Counted from the stretch's first letter, positions 1 to 9,393 are shown. The stretch is 40,928 nucleotides of DNA from Planctomycetota bacterium (GCA_030836185.1 JAURQH010000061.1:1-40928), one strand, 5' to 3'. A program made the numbers and translations. Notes: a model not told the origin generated them from the letters alone.

Positions 1-165
1 AGCCGAATCCGGAAGGGGAACGGCCAGGAAATCGCGGGCGGGTTTCGTCGCGTGGCGTTGTCTTTGATCAAGAGAAACACGACGGTGAAAGCGAGCCTGC
101 GCGGGAAACGCCTGATGGCGGGCTGGAATCCGGCGGTCCTGGAACAGATTCTCTCGAGAAAATAA
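1..165 (+). CDS. ISAs1-family transposase, C-terminal 54 residues (5' partial)
   Basis: Frame 1 is open from the window edge to TAA at 163-165. The encoded tail contains FRRVALSLIKRN, then TTVKASLRGKRLMAGW and a final LEQILSRK. This is the characteristic end of DDE transposases of the ISAs1 (H-repeat-associated) family, in which a conserved Leu-Ile-Lys-Arg block is followed by a short basic segment near the C-terminus. The DDE catalytic residues lie upstream of the window and cannot be checked. The product would catalyse cut-and-paste movement of its own element. The stop is followed within about 25 bases by the presumed IS end, as is usual for this family. Confidence 0.8.
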   Translation, partial: SRIRKGNGQEIAGGFRRVALSLIKRNTTVKASLRGKRLMAGWNPAVLEQILSRK

Positions 166-189
166 GACTCAACTCATGCGATTGCCCTG
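1..189 (+). mobile_element. Right end of an ISAs1-family insertion sequence (truncated by the window edge)
   Basis: The first 165 bases encode a transposase C-terminus, and the sequence just after its stop (about 172-189) contains CATGCGATTGCCCTG, which resembles the terminal inverted repeat I remember for ISAs1 elements. The left end and the target duplication lie outside the window, so the boundary at 189 is inferred. The following open frame starts with an ATG inside this end, which suggests the element landed in a gene. Confidence 0.55.
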
Positions 190-1045
190 CTCTTTGGATG
201 CTTTGGAGGGAAAGGCGGTTATCTTCTACTTCTATGAAGAATCGTGTCCGTCGTGCCTAGAGAAGTGGCCACCTCTGTTGGAAACTGCTGCAAAATTCCA
301 AGGGGAACCGGTGGTCTTCATCGGAGTCAATTCAGGAAATTCGCCTCGCACAGTTCAATCATATTCTCGTAAGGCACACATACCGTGGCCCATTATTGTG
401 GATGCGAATCGCTCTCTTGAGAAGCAGTTCCAACTGCCCAAAGAGATCAGTCTGGAAAATATTTATCAGATGCGCGTGAAGTATCCGGAGGGAAGAATTG
501 GTTCGGGAAGCATCAGCAATTTTGAAGAGACGATAACCAACGCACTACGAAATGCAAGCTGGAAAATTGATCCCAAAACATTACCTCCTGAAACATTAGC
601 AGCGTGGAAAGAAGTCGAACTGGGTGATTATCAACGCGCACTGCCGTTGTTGAAAAGAATTCTTTCCGCTCAGAACGACGACATCAGCTCGGCAGCGCAA
701 CAGTTGCAGTCTGTTGTGATGGGAAAATTCGAAAAACAACAGTCTGCCGCTGCCCAAGCCGACGAGGAGGAAAACATCTGGCTGGCATATCAAATTTATT
801 CCCGGATGGCGGTTCAGTTTAAGGGATACGAAGGAGCCGAAACTGCTTTCGAGAAGTCTCGGGAGTATGCCCGTCACGAGGATGTCAAAATGCAGCAAAA
901 TGCCTTCAAGAAACTGGCACTGGCTCAAAGTTATTCCACGAAGGGGGAGCGTGGCTTTAATCGCGCCATTGCCATGCTGGAAGACTTGATTGAAAACTAC
1001 CCGGAGACAGATGCTGCCAAGCAAGCACAGGACATTCTCGCCTAG
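176..1045 (+). CDS. Thioredoxin-fold (TlpA/AhpC-like) protein with helical repeat tail, probably 5'-truncated by the IS
   Basis: The 289-residue frame begins almost directly in a thioredoxin fold: residues 8-25 hold a LEGKAVIFYFY strand and the redox motif CPSC, followed by VVFIGVN and WPIIVD, which match the TlpA/AhpC-TSA core. Residues from about 125 are helical and TPR-like (QRALPLLKRIL and FNRAIAMLEDLIENYPET). Family members in planctomycetes are normally exported, but this frame has no signal peptide. Its ATG (176-178) lies within the presumed IS terminal repeat, so residues 1-5 are probably IS-derived and the original N-terminus has been lost. No good ribosome site precedes it. It may be a pseudogene remnant or may be expressed as a cytoplasmic fragment; the CPSC site and the rest of the domain are intact. 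Confidence 0.7.
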   Translation: MRLPCSLDALEGKAVIFYFYEESCPSCLEKWPPLLETAAKFQGEPVVFIGVNSGNSPRTVQSYSRKAHIPWPIIVDANRSLEKQFQLPKEISLENIYQMRVKYPEGRIGSGSISNFEETITNALRNASWKIDPKTLPPETLAAWKEVELGDYQRALPLLKRILSAQNDDISSAAQQLQSVVMGKFEKQQSAAAQADEEENIWLAYQIYSRMAVQFKGYEGAETAFEKSREYARHEDVKMQQNAFKKLALAQSYSTKGERGFNRAIAMLEDLIENYPETDAAKQAQDILA

Positions 1046-1197
1046 GTGAATGTGAACCCGGCATTGCCGTGAACTGATCAACTCTTAAGTTTGCGTGAAT
1101 CGGGTAACTCTTCGATAAGGCGCGTGATTCTCTCTTGTAAACGGTGTAATGTATATATTGCATTCAATGACATTATACCGACCTGTGAGCCGATCAT

Positions 1198-4100
1198 ATG
1201 AAGTATTTTCTCCCGTTGTTACTGCTTTCTTGTCTATCAATGGCGGATGTGGTCGGTGAAGAATCACATCGTCCCAATGTCCTCTTCCTCGCCATCGACG
1301 ATCTGCGGTGTGAGCTCGGCTGCTACGGTGTCAAAGAAGTGAAATCGCCGCGGATTGATGAGTTCGCCGAGTCGGCGGTCACCTTTACTCGCGCTTATGT
1401 GCAGGTGGCGGTCTGCAATCCATCGCGAGTTGCCGTAATGACCGGCTTACGTCCTGATACGACGAAAGTCTGGGATCTCCCCACTCGTTTCCGCGAGACG
1501 ACTCCCGACGCGGTGACCATTCCGCAACACTTTCGCGAACACGGCTACACCGCCGTGTCGTTCGGCAAGATCTTTCACAATCCCTGGCCCGACAATCAAT
1601 CGTGGGATCAACCTCACGAATGGCCGAAAGACGCAGGGCTCTGGTCTGAAGAAGCCAAGCAGAAGCACAAAGAATACCGTCAGCAGATGAAGGCAGATGG
1701 CAAACCGCCTGCGAAGATTCAGCGGATGCGAGCGCAAGCGCTCGAAGCGCTTGACATTCCCGACTCGCAACACATTGATGGTGGTATTGCCGATCAGGCG
1801 ATCTCGGCAATGAGGGAATTATCGCAACAGGACAAGCCGTTCTTTCTGGCAGCCGGCTTTGTGAGACCCCATCTACCGTTTGTCGTTCCCAAGAAATATT
1901 GGGACATGTACGACCGGGGCACCATCCCGCTGGCCGACAATCAATACCTGCCGAAAGGCGCGCCTGAGCTCGCCTTCGGAGAGAGAAATCAGGGAGGCCT
2001 CTACGAACTCCGCGATTATTATGACTTCGCCGATACACCGTCTCTATTTGAAGGCTCATTGTCGGAAGACCGTCAACGGGCTCTCAAGCATGGCTACTAT
2101 GCCTCGATTTCGATGATCGACACGCACGTCGGACGTTTGCTGGACGAATTGAAATCGCTGAAACTCGAAGAGGAAACGATCGTCGTGATCTGGAGCGATC
2201 ACGGCTGGAAACTGGGCGAACATAACGGCTGGTGCAAACAGACCAACTACGAAATCGACTCCCGCACACCGTTAATGATTCGAGTGCCGGAGATGAAATC
2301 AGCGGGTCAAAAATGCAACTCTTTGACCGAATTTATCGATATCTATCCAACACTGAGTGAATTGGCGGGCCTTCCACTTCGCAGCGAACTGGAAGGTCAG
2401 AGCCTGAAACCGGTGTTGGAAAACCCCCAATCAGAACATAAGCAGGCAGCGTTCAGTCAGTACATCCATCATTATGACGGCAAGCATTACATGGGTTACG
2501 CAATGCGGACCGATCGCTATCGCTATATCGAATGGCTGAACCGTGAAACTTTCGAACTCGCCGAGCGGGAACTCTACGACCACGAGACCGATCCGCAGGA
2601 AAATCAGAACATTGCCAGCAAGACCGAGCAAAAACTTCTCGATCAATTGTCGAATCAGATGTGGTCGAGTCTTCCCAAGCCTGTTCCTCCGTCAGCGAAA
2701 GTTTCACAGGCAAAAAAACGTCCTAACATTCTTGTGTTGATGGGGGATGACTGGTCGGCTCCCCATGCCGGCTTCTTGGGTGATCCGGTTGTGAAAACCC
2801 CAACCTTTGATCGTTTGGCAAAGCAGGGGGTCGTCTTTGAGAATGCGTTTGTCTCTTCGCCATCCTGTACTCCCAGTCGGATGGCTATCGTCACGGGTCA
2901 ATGGCACTGGCGACTTGATGAGGCTCAAAACTTGGGCGGATCGCTCGGGAAGAATGTTCCCGTCTATCCTGATCTACTGAAAGAGGTGGGCTACAACATC
3001 GGGTTTGCTCGCAAAGGAGCAAGCCCAAGCAAGCATACATATCGAGGAAATGACCCCTTCGGTCCTCGCTTCAAAACATTGGAAGTGTTTTTGAAGAATC
3101 GGGATCGCGATCAACCGTTTTGTTTCTGGTATGGAGCGGGTGAGCCGCATCGTCCATATCGTGCGGGTGCGGGAATCGCTGCGGGGCTCGATCCAGAGAA
3201 AGTCCTGATCCCGGCGGGATTACCCAATCATCCGACAGTTCGGTCAGATTTGTGTGATTACTACGAACGGATTCAACGCTTTGATCGTGACTCCGCGCGG
3301 ATGTTGAAATATCTGGAGCAGATGGGAGAGCTTGATAATACTTTGATTATTGTCTCCGGCGATAATGGTCTCCCTTTTCCCCGCTGTAAAGCGACGTTAT
3401 ACGACACGGGAACGAAAGTACCGCTGGTGATTCATTGGCCCGGCAAATTTTCAGGGGGACGACGTGTCACCGATTTTGTGAATCTCACCGATCTGGCACC
3501 AACAATTCTGGAGGCCGTTGGCGAGAATGTTCCCACGGTGATGACCGGACGAAGTCTGATCCCGATTCTGAAATCTCCTCAGTCTGGACGAATAGAAAAA
3601 GACCGAGACTTCACAATCACCGGAATGGAGCGTCACCTTTATTCGTATCCGGCACGAGCACTGCGGACGGATGATTATCTCTATATCCAAAATTACGGGC
3701 CAAACGAATGGCCTTCTGGAGAATCAAAGAAGAAGACACCCAATATCGACTTTACTGACGGCTCTTGGCCAAACTTTCCCGGGGCATTTTCTTATAACAT
3801 CGATCCCTCTCCGACCAAACAATTATTGTTGGAACAACGAGACGCGGCTGATATTAAACCCTTCTTTGAACTGGCATGCGCAAAGAGACCGCAAGAAGAG
3901 CTTTATGATTTGACCAAAGACCCTGGACAACTGACGAATGTTGCCGACGATCCCGAGGTTCAGAAATCTCTCAATAAGTTACGAACCAAGCTGGGCGACG
4001 AGTTACTCGCCTCTGGCGATCATCGTGCAAAAGTCTCAACCACGCCTGTTTCCAATCAGCTATCTCCACCGAACATCTTATTCATCGCCATGGACGACTT

Positions 4101-5709
4101 GAACGACTGGATTGGCTGCATGGGAGGACATCCACAAACCATCACGCCCAATCTTGATCGGCTGGCGAAATCGGGAGTTTTTTTCACGAATGCTCATTGT
4201 CCGGCACCGGCATGCAATCCCTCCCGCACAGCCATCATGACGGGAATCTCTCCTCACGTTTCTGGCTTGTATGACAATGGTCAGAAAATGCGGGAAATCT
4301 TACCCAAAGCCGAAATCATGCCGAAGACTTTTTCTGGTCTCGGTTATCACTCATCCGGTTCTGGCAAGATGCTGCATTATTTTATCGATGCCGACTCGTG
4401 GGACGAATATTATCCCGAAGCGAAAAGTGAGAATCCTTTCCCACGCACTTTGTATCCTGAAACTCGTCCACTCTCATTACCGAAAGGCGGGCCTTGGCAA
4501 TATGTCGAAACTGATTGGGGACCGCTTGATGCCACCGATGAAGAGTTCGGCGGTGATTATCTGGTTTCCAAATGGGTGGGTGAGCAACTTCAAGTCAAAC
4601 GCAACGTGCCGTTCTTTCTCGCGTGCGGTATCTATCGACCTCACGAACCGTGGTTTGTTCCGGCAAAATATTTTGAACCGTTTCCATTAGAGTCGATCCA
4701 GTTACCCCCCGGCTACAAACAGGACGATCTCGACGACTTGCCTCCAGCAGGCAAGAAACGCGGTCCGAATCGTTACTTTGAACATATTCAGAATGAAGGA
4801 CAGTGGAAGCAGGGCGTGCAAGGATATCTGGCATCGATTCATTTTGCCGATGCGATGCTGGGAAGAGTTCTCGACGCACTTGAAAAAAGTCCGCACGCCG
4901 ACACAACCATCGTGGTCTTGTGGTCCGATCATGGCTGGCATCTGGGTGAAAAAGAACACTGGCAAAAGTTTACCGGATGGCGACAGGCGACCCGAGTCCC
5001 GCTCATGATTCGCGTTCCCGAGGGGACTCCGGCGTTCTCGACAGGAACAAAGCCAGCCGTCTGTGATCGCCCGGTCAATTTACTCTCTCTGTTCCCCACT
5101 TTATTGGAACTCTGTGGGCAGGCGCCAATAAAACATCTCGACGGCCCCAGTCTTGTGCCGTTACTACGAGATCCCAAGGCAGAATGGCCGCACGCCTCTC
5201 ATGCTTTTCTGGGAGAACGGGGGAGTGTTGCCATCAGCACCGATCACTGGCGATATCTCAAATACGAAGGAGGAGACGAGGAACTGTACAACATCGCCGA
5301 GGACCCATACGAATGGACTAACCTGGCGGCACTCTCTGAACATGCCACCAAGTTGAACGAGTTACGAAAGCTTGTTCCGAAAAAGTTCGCCCCCAAGCCG
5401 GAACCAAGCGTCGAATCATTGATTTCACTGAAATGGCAGGTTGTAAAAAATCAGCCGATTCCCGTCTCGAAGCCCGATGGCTCGACATTTTCGGTTCACT
5501 TTCTCAACAAGTCGGACCAAACGGTGAAACTTTTCTGGCGCGATCTGCAGGGTGGGCAGAAGTTTTACGCCGATATTGCTCCCGGCAAACAGAAAACGCA
5601 GTCAACGCGTCCCGGTGCGGTCTGGTTGATGACTGATGAAGATGAGAAACCGTTGGGATATTTTCGTGTGGGAGACCGTACGGCGAAAGCGATTGTTCCC
5701 AAGCCTTGA
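1198..5709 (+). CDS. Triple sulfatase polypeptide with C-terminal VHL-beta-like domain
   Basis: This 1503-residue exported protein has a signal peptide (about 1-20) and three complete type I sulfatase domains in one frame. Domain 1 spans about 25-495, domain 2 about 508-950 and domain 3 about 958-1400, joined by short Pro/Ser/Lys linkers. Each has the N-terminal metal-binding DD pair (AIDDLR, MGDDWS, AMDDLN) and a C-X-P-S-R maturation site: Cys73 (CNPSR), Cys557 (CTPSR) and Cys1006 (CNPSR). Each also has a C-terminal metal/active-site segment (WSDHGW, SGDNGL, WSDHGW). Domains 1 and 3 resemble iduronate-2-sulfatase-like enzymes; domain 2 resembles the heparan N-sulfatase-like branch. Residues about 1417-1503 match the VHL beta domain. 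A usual sulfatase is 450-600 residues, so this is about three genes long. It would need formylglycine-generating enzyme and would act on sulfated polysaccharide outside the cytoplasm. Substrates cannot be read from the sequence. Confidence 0.93.
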   Translation: MKYFLPLLLLSCLSMADVVGEESHRPNVLFLAIDDLRCELGCYGVKEVKSPRIDEFAESAVTFTRAYVQVAVCNPSRVAVMTGLRPDTTKVWDLPTRFRETTPDAVTIPQHFREHGYTAVSFGKIFHNPWPDNQSWDQPHEWPKDAGLWSEEAKQKHKEYRQQMKADGKPPAKIQRMRAQALEALDIPDSQHIDGGIADQAISAMRELSQQDKPFFLAAGFVRPHLPFVVPKKYWDMYDRGTIPLADNQYLPKGAPELAFGERNQGGLYELRDYYDFADTPSLFEGSLSEDRQRALKHGYYASISMIDTHVGRLLDELKSLKLEEETIVVIWSDHGWKLGEHNGWCKQTNYEIDSRTPLMIRVPEMKSAGQKCNSLTEFIDIYPTLSELAGLPLRSELEGQSLKPVLENPQSEHKQAAFSQYIHHYDGKHYMGYAMRTDRYRYIEWLNRETFELAERELYDHETDPQENQNIASKTEQKLLDQLSNQMWSSLPKPVPPSAKVSQAKKRPNILVLMGDDWSAPHAGFLGDPVVKTPTFDRLAKQGVVFENAFVSSPSCTPSRMAIVTGQWHWRLDEAQNLGGSLGKNVPVYPDLLKEVGYNIGFARKGASPSKHTYRGNDPFGPRFKTLEVFLKNRDRDQPFCFWYGAGEPHRPYRAGAGIAAGLDPEKVLIPAGLPNHPTVRSDLCDYYERIQRFDRDSARMLKYLEQMGELDNTLIIVSGDNGLPFPRCKATLYDTGTKVPLVIHWPGKFSGGRRVTDFVNLTDLAPTILEAVGENVPTVMTGRSLIPILKSPQSGRIEKDRDFTITGMERHLYSYPARALRTDDYLYIQNYGPNEWPSGESKKKTPNIDFTDGSWPNFPGAFSYNIDPSPTKQLLLEQRDAADIKPFFELACAKRPQEELYDLTKDPGQLTNVADDPEVQKSLNKLRTKLGDELLASGDHRAKVSTTPVSNQLSPPNILFIAMDDLNDWIGCMGGHPQTITPNLDRLAKSGVFFTNAHCPAPACNPSRTAIMTGISPHVSGLYDNGQKMREILPKAEIMPKTFSGLGYHSSGSGKMLHYFIDADSWDEYYPEAKSENPFPRTLYPETRPLSLPKGGPWQYVETDWGPLDATDEEFGGDYLVSKWVGEQLQVKRNVPFFLACGIYRPHEPWFVPAKYFEPFPLESIQLPPGYKQDDLDDLPPAGKKRGPNRYFEHIQNEGQWKQGVQGYLASIHFADAMLGRVLDALEKSPHADTTIVVLWSDHGWHLGEKEHWQKFTGWRQATRVPLMIRVPEGTPAFSTGTKPAVCDRPVNLLSLFPTLLELCGQAPIKHLDGPSLVPLLRDPKAEWPHASHAFLGERGSVAISTDHWRYLKYEGGDEELYNIAEDPYEWTNLAALSEHATKLNELRKLVPKKFAPKPEPSVESLISLKWQVVKNQPIPVSKPDGSTFSVHFLNKSDQTVKLFWRDLQGGQKFYADIAPGKQKTQSTRPGAVWLMTDEDEKPLGYFRVGDRTAKAIVPKP

Positions 5710-5736
5710 AACGAACATATTTGGCGGTTTTATAAT
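5706..5736 (+). promoter_or_regulatory. Possible sigma70-type promoter for the cytochrome c/DUF1592 gene
   Basis: TTGAAA (5706-5711) and a perfect TATAAT (5731-5736) are separated by 19 bases, slightly longer than ideal. The -35 box overlaps the stop codon of the triple sulfatase. A transcript would have a leader of about 125 bases before the ATG at 5868. This could let the three downstream genes be expressed separately from the triple sulfatase. Confidence 0.35.
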
Positions 5737-5867
5737 GTAAAAGAGGTCCAAATCTGTGAGGGTTTGCTAGAGGAATTCTCAATAAAGATGACGATCACGG
5801 GCTCTCATCGGGTATAGTGTAAGCGATCGTCCTTTCCACCACCTTTTCTGACACCTCTCACAACCGC

Positions 5868-7982
5868 ATGAACGCTTGCTTTTTCCTCTTACCTGTTTTT
5901 CTCATCTTTATCTCAACGGGACCGGTACAGGCAGAGAACCCCACGGACTCATTTTCTCAACTGGTCAAACCAACTTTTCTACAACATTGCGTGAAGTGTC
6001 ACGGGAAACAGGAAAAACTCGCCGGAGATGTCAGTCTGCTAACGATTGCCAGCGAGGACAAATTAAAAGGCAATCCAGAGTTGCTGCAAGCGTTGATTGA
6101 CGCACTCGAGTTTGAAGCCATGCCCCCCGAAGACGAGCCGGCTCTTGATGACCAAGCACGCAAGCAATTGGTGCTCTATTTTAAGCAAACATTGAACGAT
6201 GTTGTGAAAAAGGCCAAAACGTATTCGCAGGCACCGCTTCGCCGGATGAATCGTTTTCAGTACAGCAATGCAGTTGAAGATCTCTTTCGATTGAATCGTG
6301 TCGTTTTTACACTTCCCGAACGGATGGCTCGTGAGCACAAAAATTACTTTCAGCCAGCGATTGGCAAAATGCCCGATGTGGTGACTGTTGGTAGTCGGCC
6401 ATTGGGAAAATCACAACTGATCGAAAAACGCCTGGCGGGCGTCGCTCCGTTCCCTCAAGATTTAAGGGCCGAGCATGGTTACGACAATCGTGGCGATCAT
6501 TTATCGCTCTCGCCGTTATTGCTTGAAGCGTTCATGACGTTGAGTCGTTCGATTGTCGAGAGTCCCGATTTTGACACGCGATCTGTCGGCATCTGGAAAG
6601 ATTTCTTTGCGGAACCAGAGAATAAAGAAGCCTATGATTCGGTGATCCGGGTGCGATTGGAGAACTTCCTGACGCGCGCCTTTCGGCGTCCTCCCTCCAA
6701 AGAACTACTGGATCGCTATACCCATTTTGTGACTGGCCAGATCGATGCGGGGGGAACATTTACCAAGAGTATGAAAGCTGCTGCATCTGGTGCGATTGCT
6801 TCGCCCAGGTTCCTCTATCTGTATGAAACTGCCTCCGAAAAAAATACAGCAGAGTCAATTGACGACTATGAGCTGGCTTCTCGATTGTCATTTTTTCTGT
6901 GGGGAAGTATTCCCGATGAGACATTGCTTGCTCTGTGCCGTGAAGGCAAACTGCATAATCCCAAAGCCCTCTCCAGTCAAGTTGACCGGATGATGAAGGA
7001 CCGAAAATTGAAACGCTTCTGCGACAGCTTTCCGTCACAGTGGCTTCAGTTAGAGCGGATTATTTCCGCTGTTCCGAATCGAGAGCATTTCCCCGAATAT
7101 TACTTCTCCAAGTATCGTAGCAGCATGCATTTGATGCTCGAACCGTTGTTACTGTTCGAGACGGTGTTGATTGAAGATCGGCCGATTATTGATCTGGTCG
7201 ATCCTGACTTCAGTTACCGGTCAGATCGCATGGAAGTCCTCTGGTATGGCAAGAAGCTGAGTGACATCCCTGGAAAGAAGAAAAACATCGGCCCTGTGAC
7301 CGGTATTCCTTTCAAGCGTGTAGAAATCACGGATCGTCGTGAAGGAGGCGTCATTACGAACGCGGCCATCATGTCGATGAACTCGGGAACGGAAGAAACT
7401 AAACCCATCACGCGCGGTGCCTGGATTGCTTCTGTGATTTTTAACGATCCACCAGAGCCTCCTCCCGCGGATGTCCCACCTTTATCTGAAAAACCTCCGG
7501 CGGAAGAGGCGAACCTCACTCTTCGTGAGCGATTGGCGTTACATCGGGAACGAGCCGACTGTGCGGGGTGTCATGAAAAGATTGACCCTTTCGGCTTTGC
7601 CGTCGAAAACTTTGATCCTATCGGCAAGTGGCGCGACAAGTATGAGAACAGCCGGGACGTCGATCCAAGTGGCGTATTGTTCCGCAAGCACAAATTTTCG
7701 AATGTTATAGAATTCAAAGACGCGATTGTCGAAGAGAAAGATCGTTTCACGCGAGCGTTTGCTAGTCATTTGTTGTCGTTCGCACTGGCACGAGAACTGA
7801 CAGCCGCCGACTCTCCTGCACTCGATCAAATTGTATCGTCAACAGTGTCTGATAATGGTCGGATGAAATCCTTGATCAAACACATTGTGTTGAGCGAACC
7901 ATTTTTAACGAAGACCAACCCGGGTATTGCCAACGCGAAACTGCCACATAAAACAACTCCTATCTCAAACAAGAGTGATTAA
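5868..7982 (+). CDS. Planctomycete cytochrome c / DUF1587-DUF1592-DUF1588-DUF1585 protein
   Basis: The protein has 704 residues with a signal peptide (about 1-22). A PSCyt1-type cytochrome c domain carries one haem motif, CVKCH at 41-45, and a likely MPPEDEP ligand region. DUF1587-like, DUF1592 and DUF1588 domains follow (FLTRAFRRPP and ASRLSFFLWGSIPDE are typical). DUF1588 carries a second CxxCH, CAGCH at 565-569, next to KIDPFGFAVENFDPIG. The C-terminal FASHLLSFALARELT segment is DUF1585. These large proteins are greatly expanded in planctomycetes, usually beside a DUF1552 partner; an electron-transfer role in polymer breakdown is suspected but not established. Here the DUF1552 gene starts 2 bases after the stop, so the two are almost certainly co-translated. 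The length is slightly short for the family. Confidence 0.9.
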   Translation: MNACFFLLPVFLIFISTGPVQAENPTDSFSQLVKPTFLQHCVKCHGKQEKLAGDVSLLTIASEDKLKGNPELLQALIDALEFEAMPPEDEPALDDQARKQLVLYFKQTLNDVVKKAKTYSQAPLRRMNRFQYSNAVEDLFRLNRVVFTLPERMAREHKNYFQPAIGKMPDVVTVGSRPLGKSQLIEKRLAGVAPFPQDLRAEHGYDNRGDHLSLSPLLLEAFMTLSRSIVESPDFDTRSVGIWKDFFAEPENKEAYDSVIRVRLENFLTRAFRRPPSKELLDRYTHFVTGQIDAGGTFTKSMKAAASGAIASPRFLYLYETASEKNTAESIDDYELASRLSFFLWGSIPDETLLALCREGKLHNPKALSSQVDRMMKDRKLKRFCDSFPSQWLQLERIISAVPNREHFPEYYFSKYRSSMHLMLEPLLLFETVLIEDRPIIDLVDPDFSYRSDRMEVLWYGKKLSDIPGKKKNIGPVTGIPFKRVEITDRREGGVITNAAIMSMNSGTEETKPITRGAWIASVIFNDPPEPPPADVPPLSEKPPAEEANLTLRERLALHRERADCAGCHEKIDPFGFAVENFDPIGKWRDKYENSRDVDPSGVLFRKHKFSNVIEFKDAIVEEKDRFTRAFASHLLSFALARELTAADSPALDQIVSSTVSDNGRMKSLIKHIVLSEPFLTKTNPGIANAKLPHKTTPISNKSD

Positions 7983-7984
7983 CG

Positions 7985-9331
7985 ATGCAAAATCTCTCAC
8001 GACGTAATTTTCTGCAAGGCATTGGTGGAACGGCACTATCGCTGCCATTTCTGGAAAGCCTTTCATGGGGGGGACCGGCGGCGAAAATTGCCCAACGTCT
8101 AGCATTCTATTATGTGCCGATTGGTGTCGTCCGGCGTGGATTTTTCCCGGGCGAGAAAAATGCGATCATCCCCAAGTTCACCAGCAGTCAGCAGGAGATC
8201 GAGCAGACAGCAAAAATACCGCTCGGTCTTCAGCCACTCAACCTGACACCAACCATGCAGCCTCTGGAATCGGTGAAAGACAAAGTCACATTGATCACCG
8301 GCATGGATCGCACTTTCCAGCAAGGGACCGACGTGCATGCACAGTGTGCCTCCTGCTATCTGAGTAGCGCACCGCCATTCAGTATCAAGCAATCGGCCTG
8401 GCCGCTCGACCGAACGCTTGACCATCTTGTTGCTGACAAAATCGGGAATTCCACGCCGTTCCGCTCGTTAGAATTTAGTTGTAACTCTCATAAGGACAAC
8501 AAAGAGTCGATCTATTTCGACAATATCTCGTGGTATGGCACCGGTCACGTTGCTCCCTCCATTCGCGATCCACGGAAAATGTATCGTCGCCTGTTCGGGA
8601 CACAAGAAATCAATCAGTTTCGCAACATCACGGACTTGGTTCTCGAAGATGCTCGTTCCATGAAACGGCAACTCGGTGTGAGCGACCGCGAGAAATTCTC
8701 TGAGTATTTTGACTCTATTCGTTCCATCGAGCAACAGATGGACAAACTCGAAAAAATGAAAACGGAACTCAGTCAGGTCAATCTTGAAGAACCGCCTGAG
8801 GCCCATCTTCCTCGGGGCGAATACATCCGCCTCATGGGAGACCTGATGGTTGTTGCACTCCAGACAGGACTCACCAATGTGGCGACCTTCATGGTCGGTC
8901 CAGAACGCTGGGACACACCCTACAAATACGAATCACTGTTTGAGAAACCAATGAGCCATCACCAAATGTCTCACAATCAGAAACAATTTCTCGATCAACT
9001 GTTGCAAGTCGACAAGTTCCATATGGAACAGTTTGTCTACCTGGTCGAGAAGATGGATCGTATCGAAGAGTCCGACGGCAGCTCGTTGCTCGATAATACT
9101 CTCTTTACATACGGTTCGGGTTTGGGCGACGGAGCAACACATCAATATACCGACCTTCCAACCATCGTTGCCGGTTCGGGGGGAGGACGCTTGGTGACCG
9201 GCCAGCATCTCAATCTGGCAGAGGGAACACCACTGGCAAACTTATGGCTGACTCAAGCCCAGTTGATGGGTCTCGACATGCCTCGCTTTGCAGATAGTAC
9301 GGGGGCAGTCGGCGAATTGTTAAAATCGTAA
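7985..9331 (+). CDS. DUF1552 family protein, Tat-exported
   Basis: The protein has 448 residues and begins with a twin-arginine signal (SRRNFLQG, Arg6-Arg7) and a hydrophobic h-region, so it is probably exported folded. The rest matches DUF1552, a relative of the DUF1501/sulfatase-like alkaline-phosphatase superfamily found mostly in planctomycetes and relatives: it has VTLITGMD followed by CASCYLS near 120, and a later GSGLGDG motif near 378. The Cys pair in CASC is a visible candidate ligand or disulfide. It lies 2 bases downstream of the cytochrome c/DUF1592 gene and 62 bases upstream of a sulfatase, which suggests one transcription unit. Its biochemical activity is not known to me. Confidence 0.9.
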   Translation: MQNLSRRNFLQGIGGTALSLPFLESLSWGGPAAKIAQRLAFYYVPIGVVRRGFFPGEKNAIIPKFTSSQQEIEQTAKIPLGLQPLNLTPTMQPLESVKDKVTLITGMDRTFQQGTDVHAQCASCYLSSAPPFSIKQSAWPLDRTLDHLVADKIGNSTPFRSLEFSCNSHKDNKESIYFDNISWYGTGHVAPSIRDPRKMYRRLFGTQEINQFRNITDLVLEDARSMKRQLGVSDREKFSEYFDSIRSIEQQMDKLEKMKTELSQVNLEEPPEAHLPRGEYIRLMGDLMVVALQTGLTNVATFMVGPERWDTPYKYESLFEKPMSHHQMSHNQKQFLDQLLQVDKFHMEQFVYLVEKMDRIEESDGSSLLDNTLFTYGSGLGDGATHQYTDLPTIVAGSGGGRLVTGQHLNLAEGTPLANLWLTQAQLMGLDMPRFADSTGAVGELLKS

Positions 9332-9393
9332 ACGAATTAGTCAGTATTGTGTCAAAGCAATCCCCCGGTCGTCGATCACAGAGACGCTCAATT

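Noticed and set aside
1135-1178. Promoter-like boxes upstream of the triple sulfatase (TTGTAA, TATATA, TTATAC)
   Set aside because: No pair of boxes has acceptable spacing (11 to 13 bases or worse), so I do not call a promoter.
1385-2059. 224-codon reverse open frame
   Set aside because: It is antisense to the first sulfatase domain, Arg/Ser-rich and without recognisable motifs.
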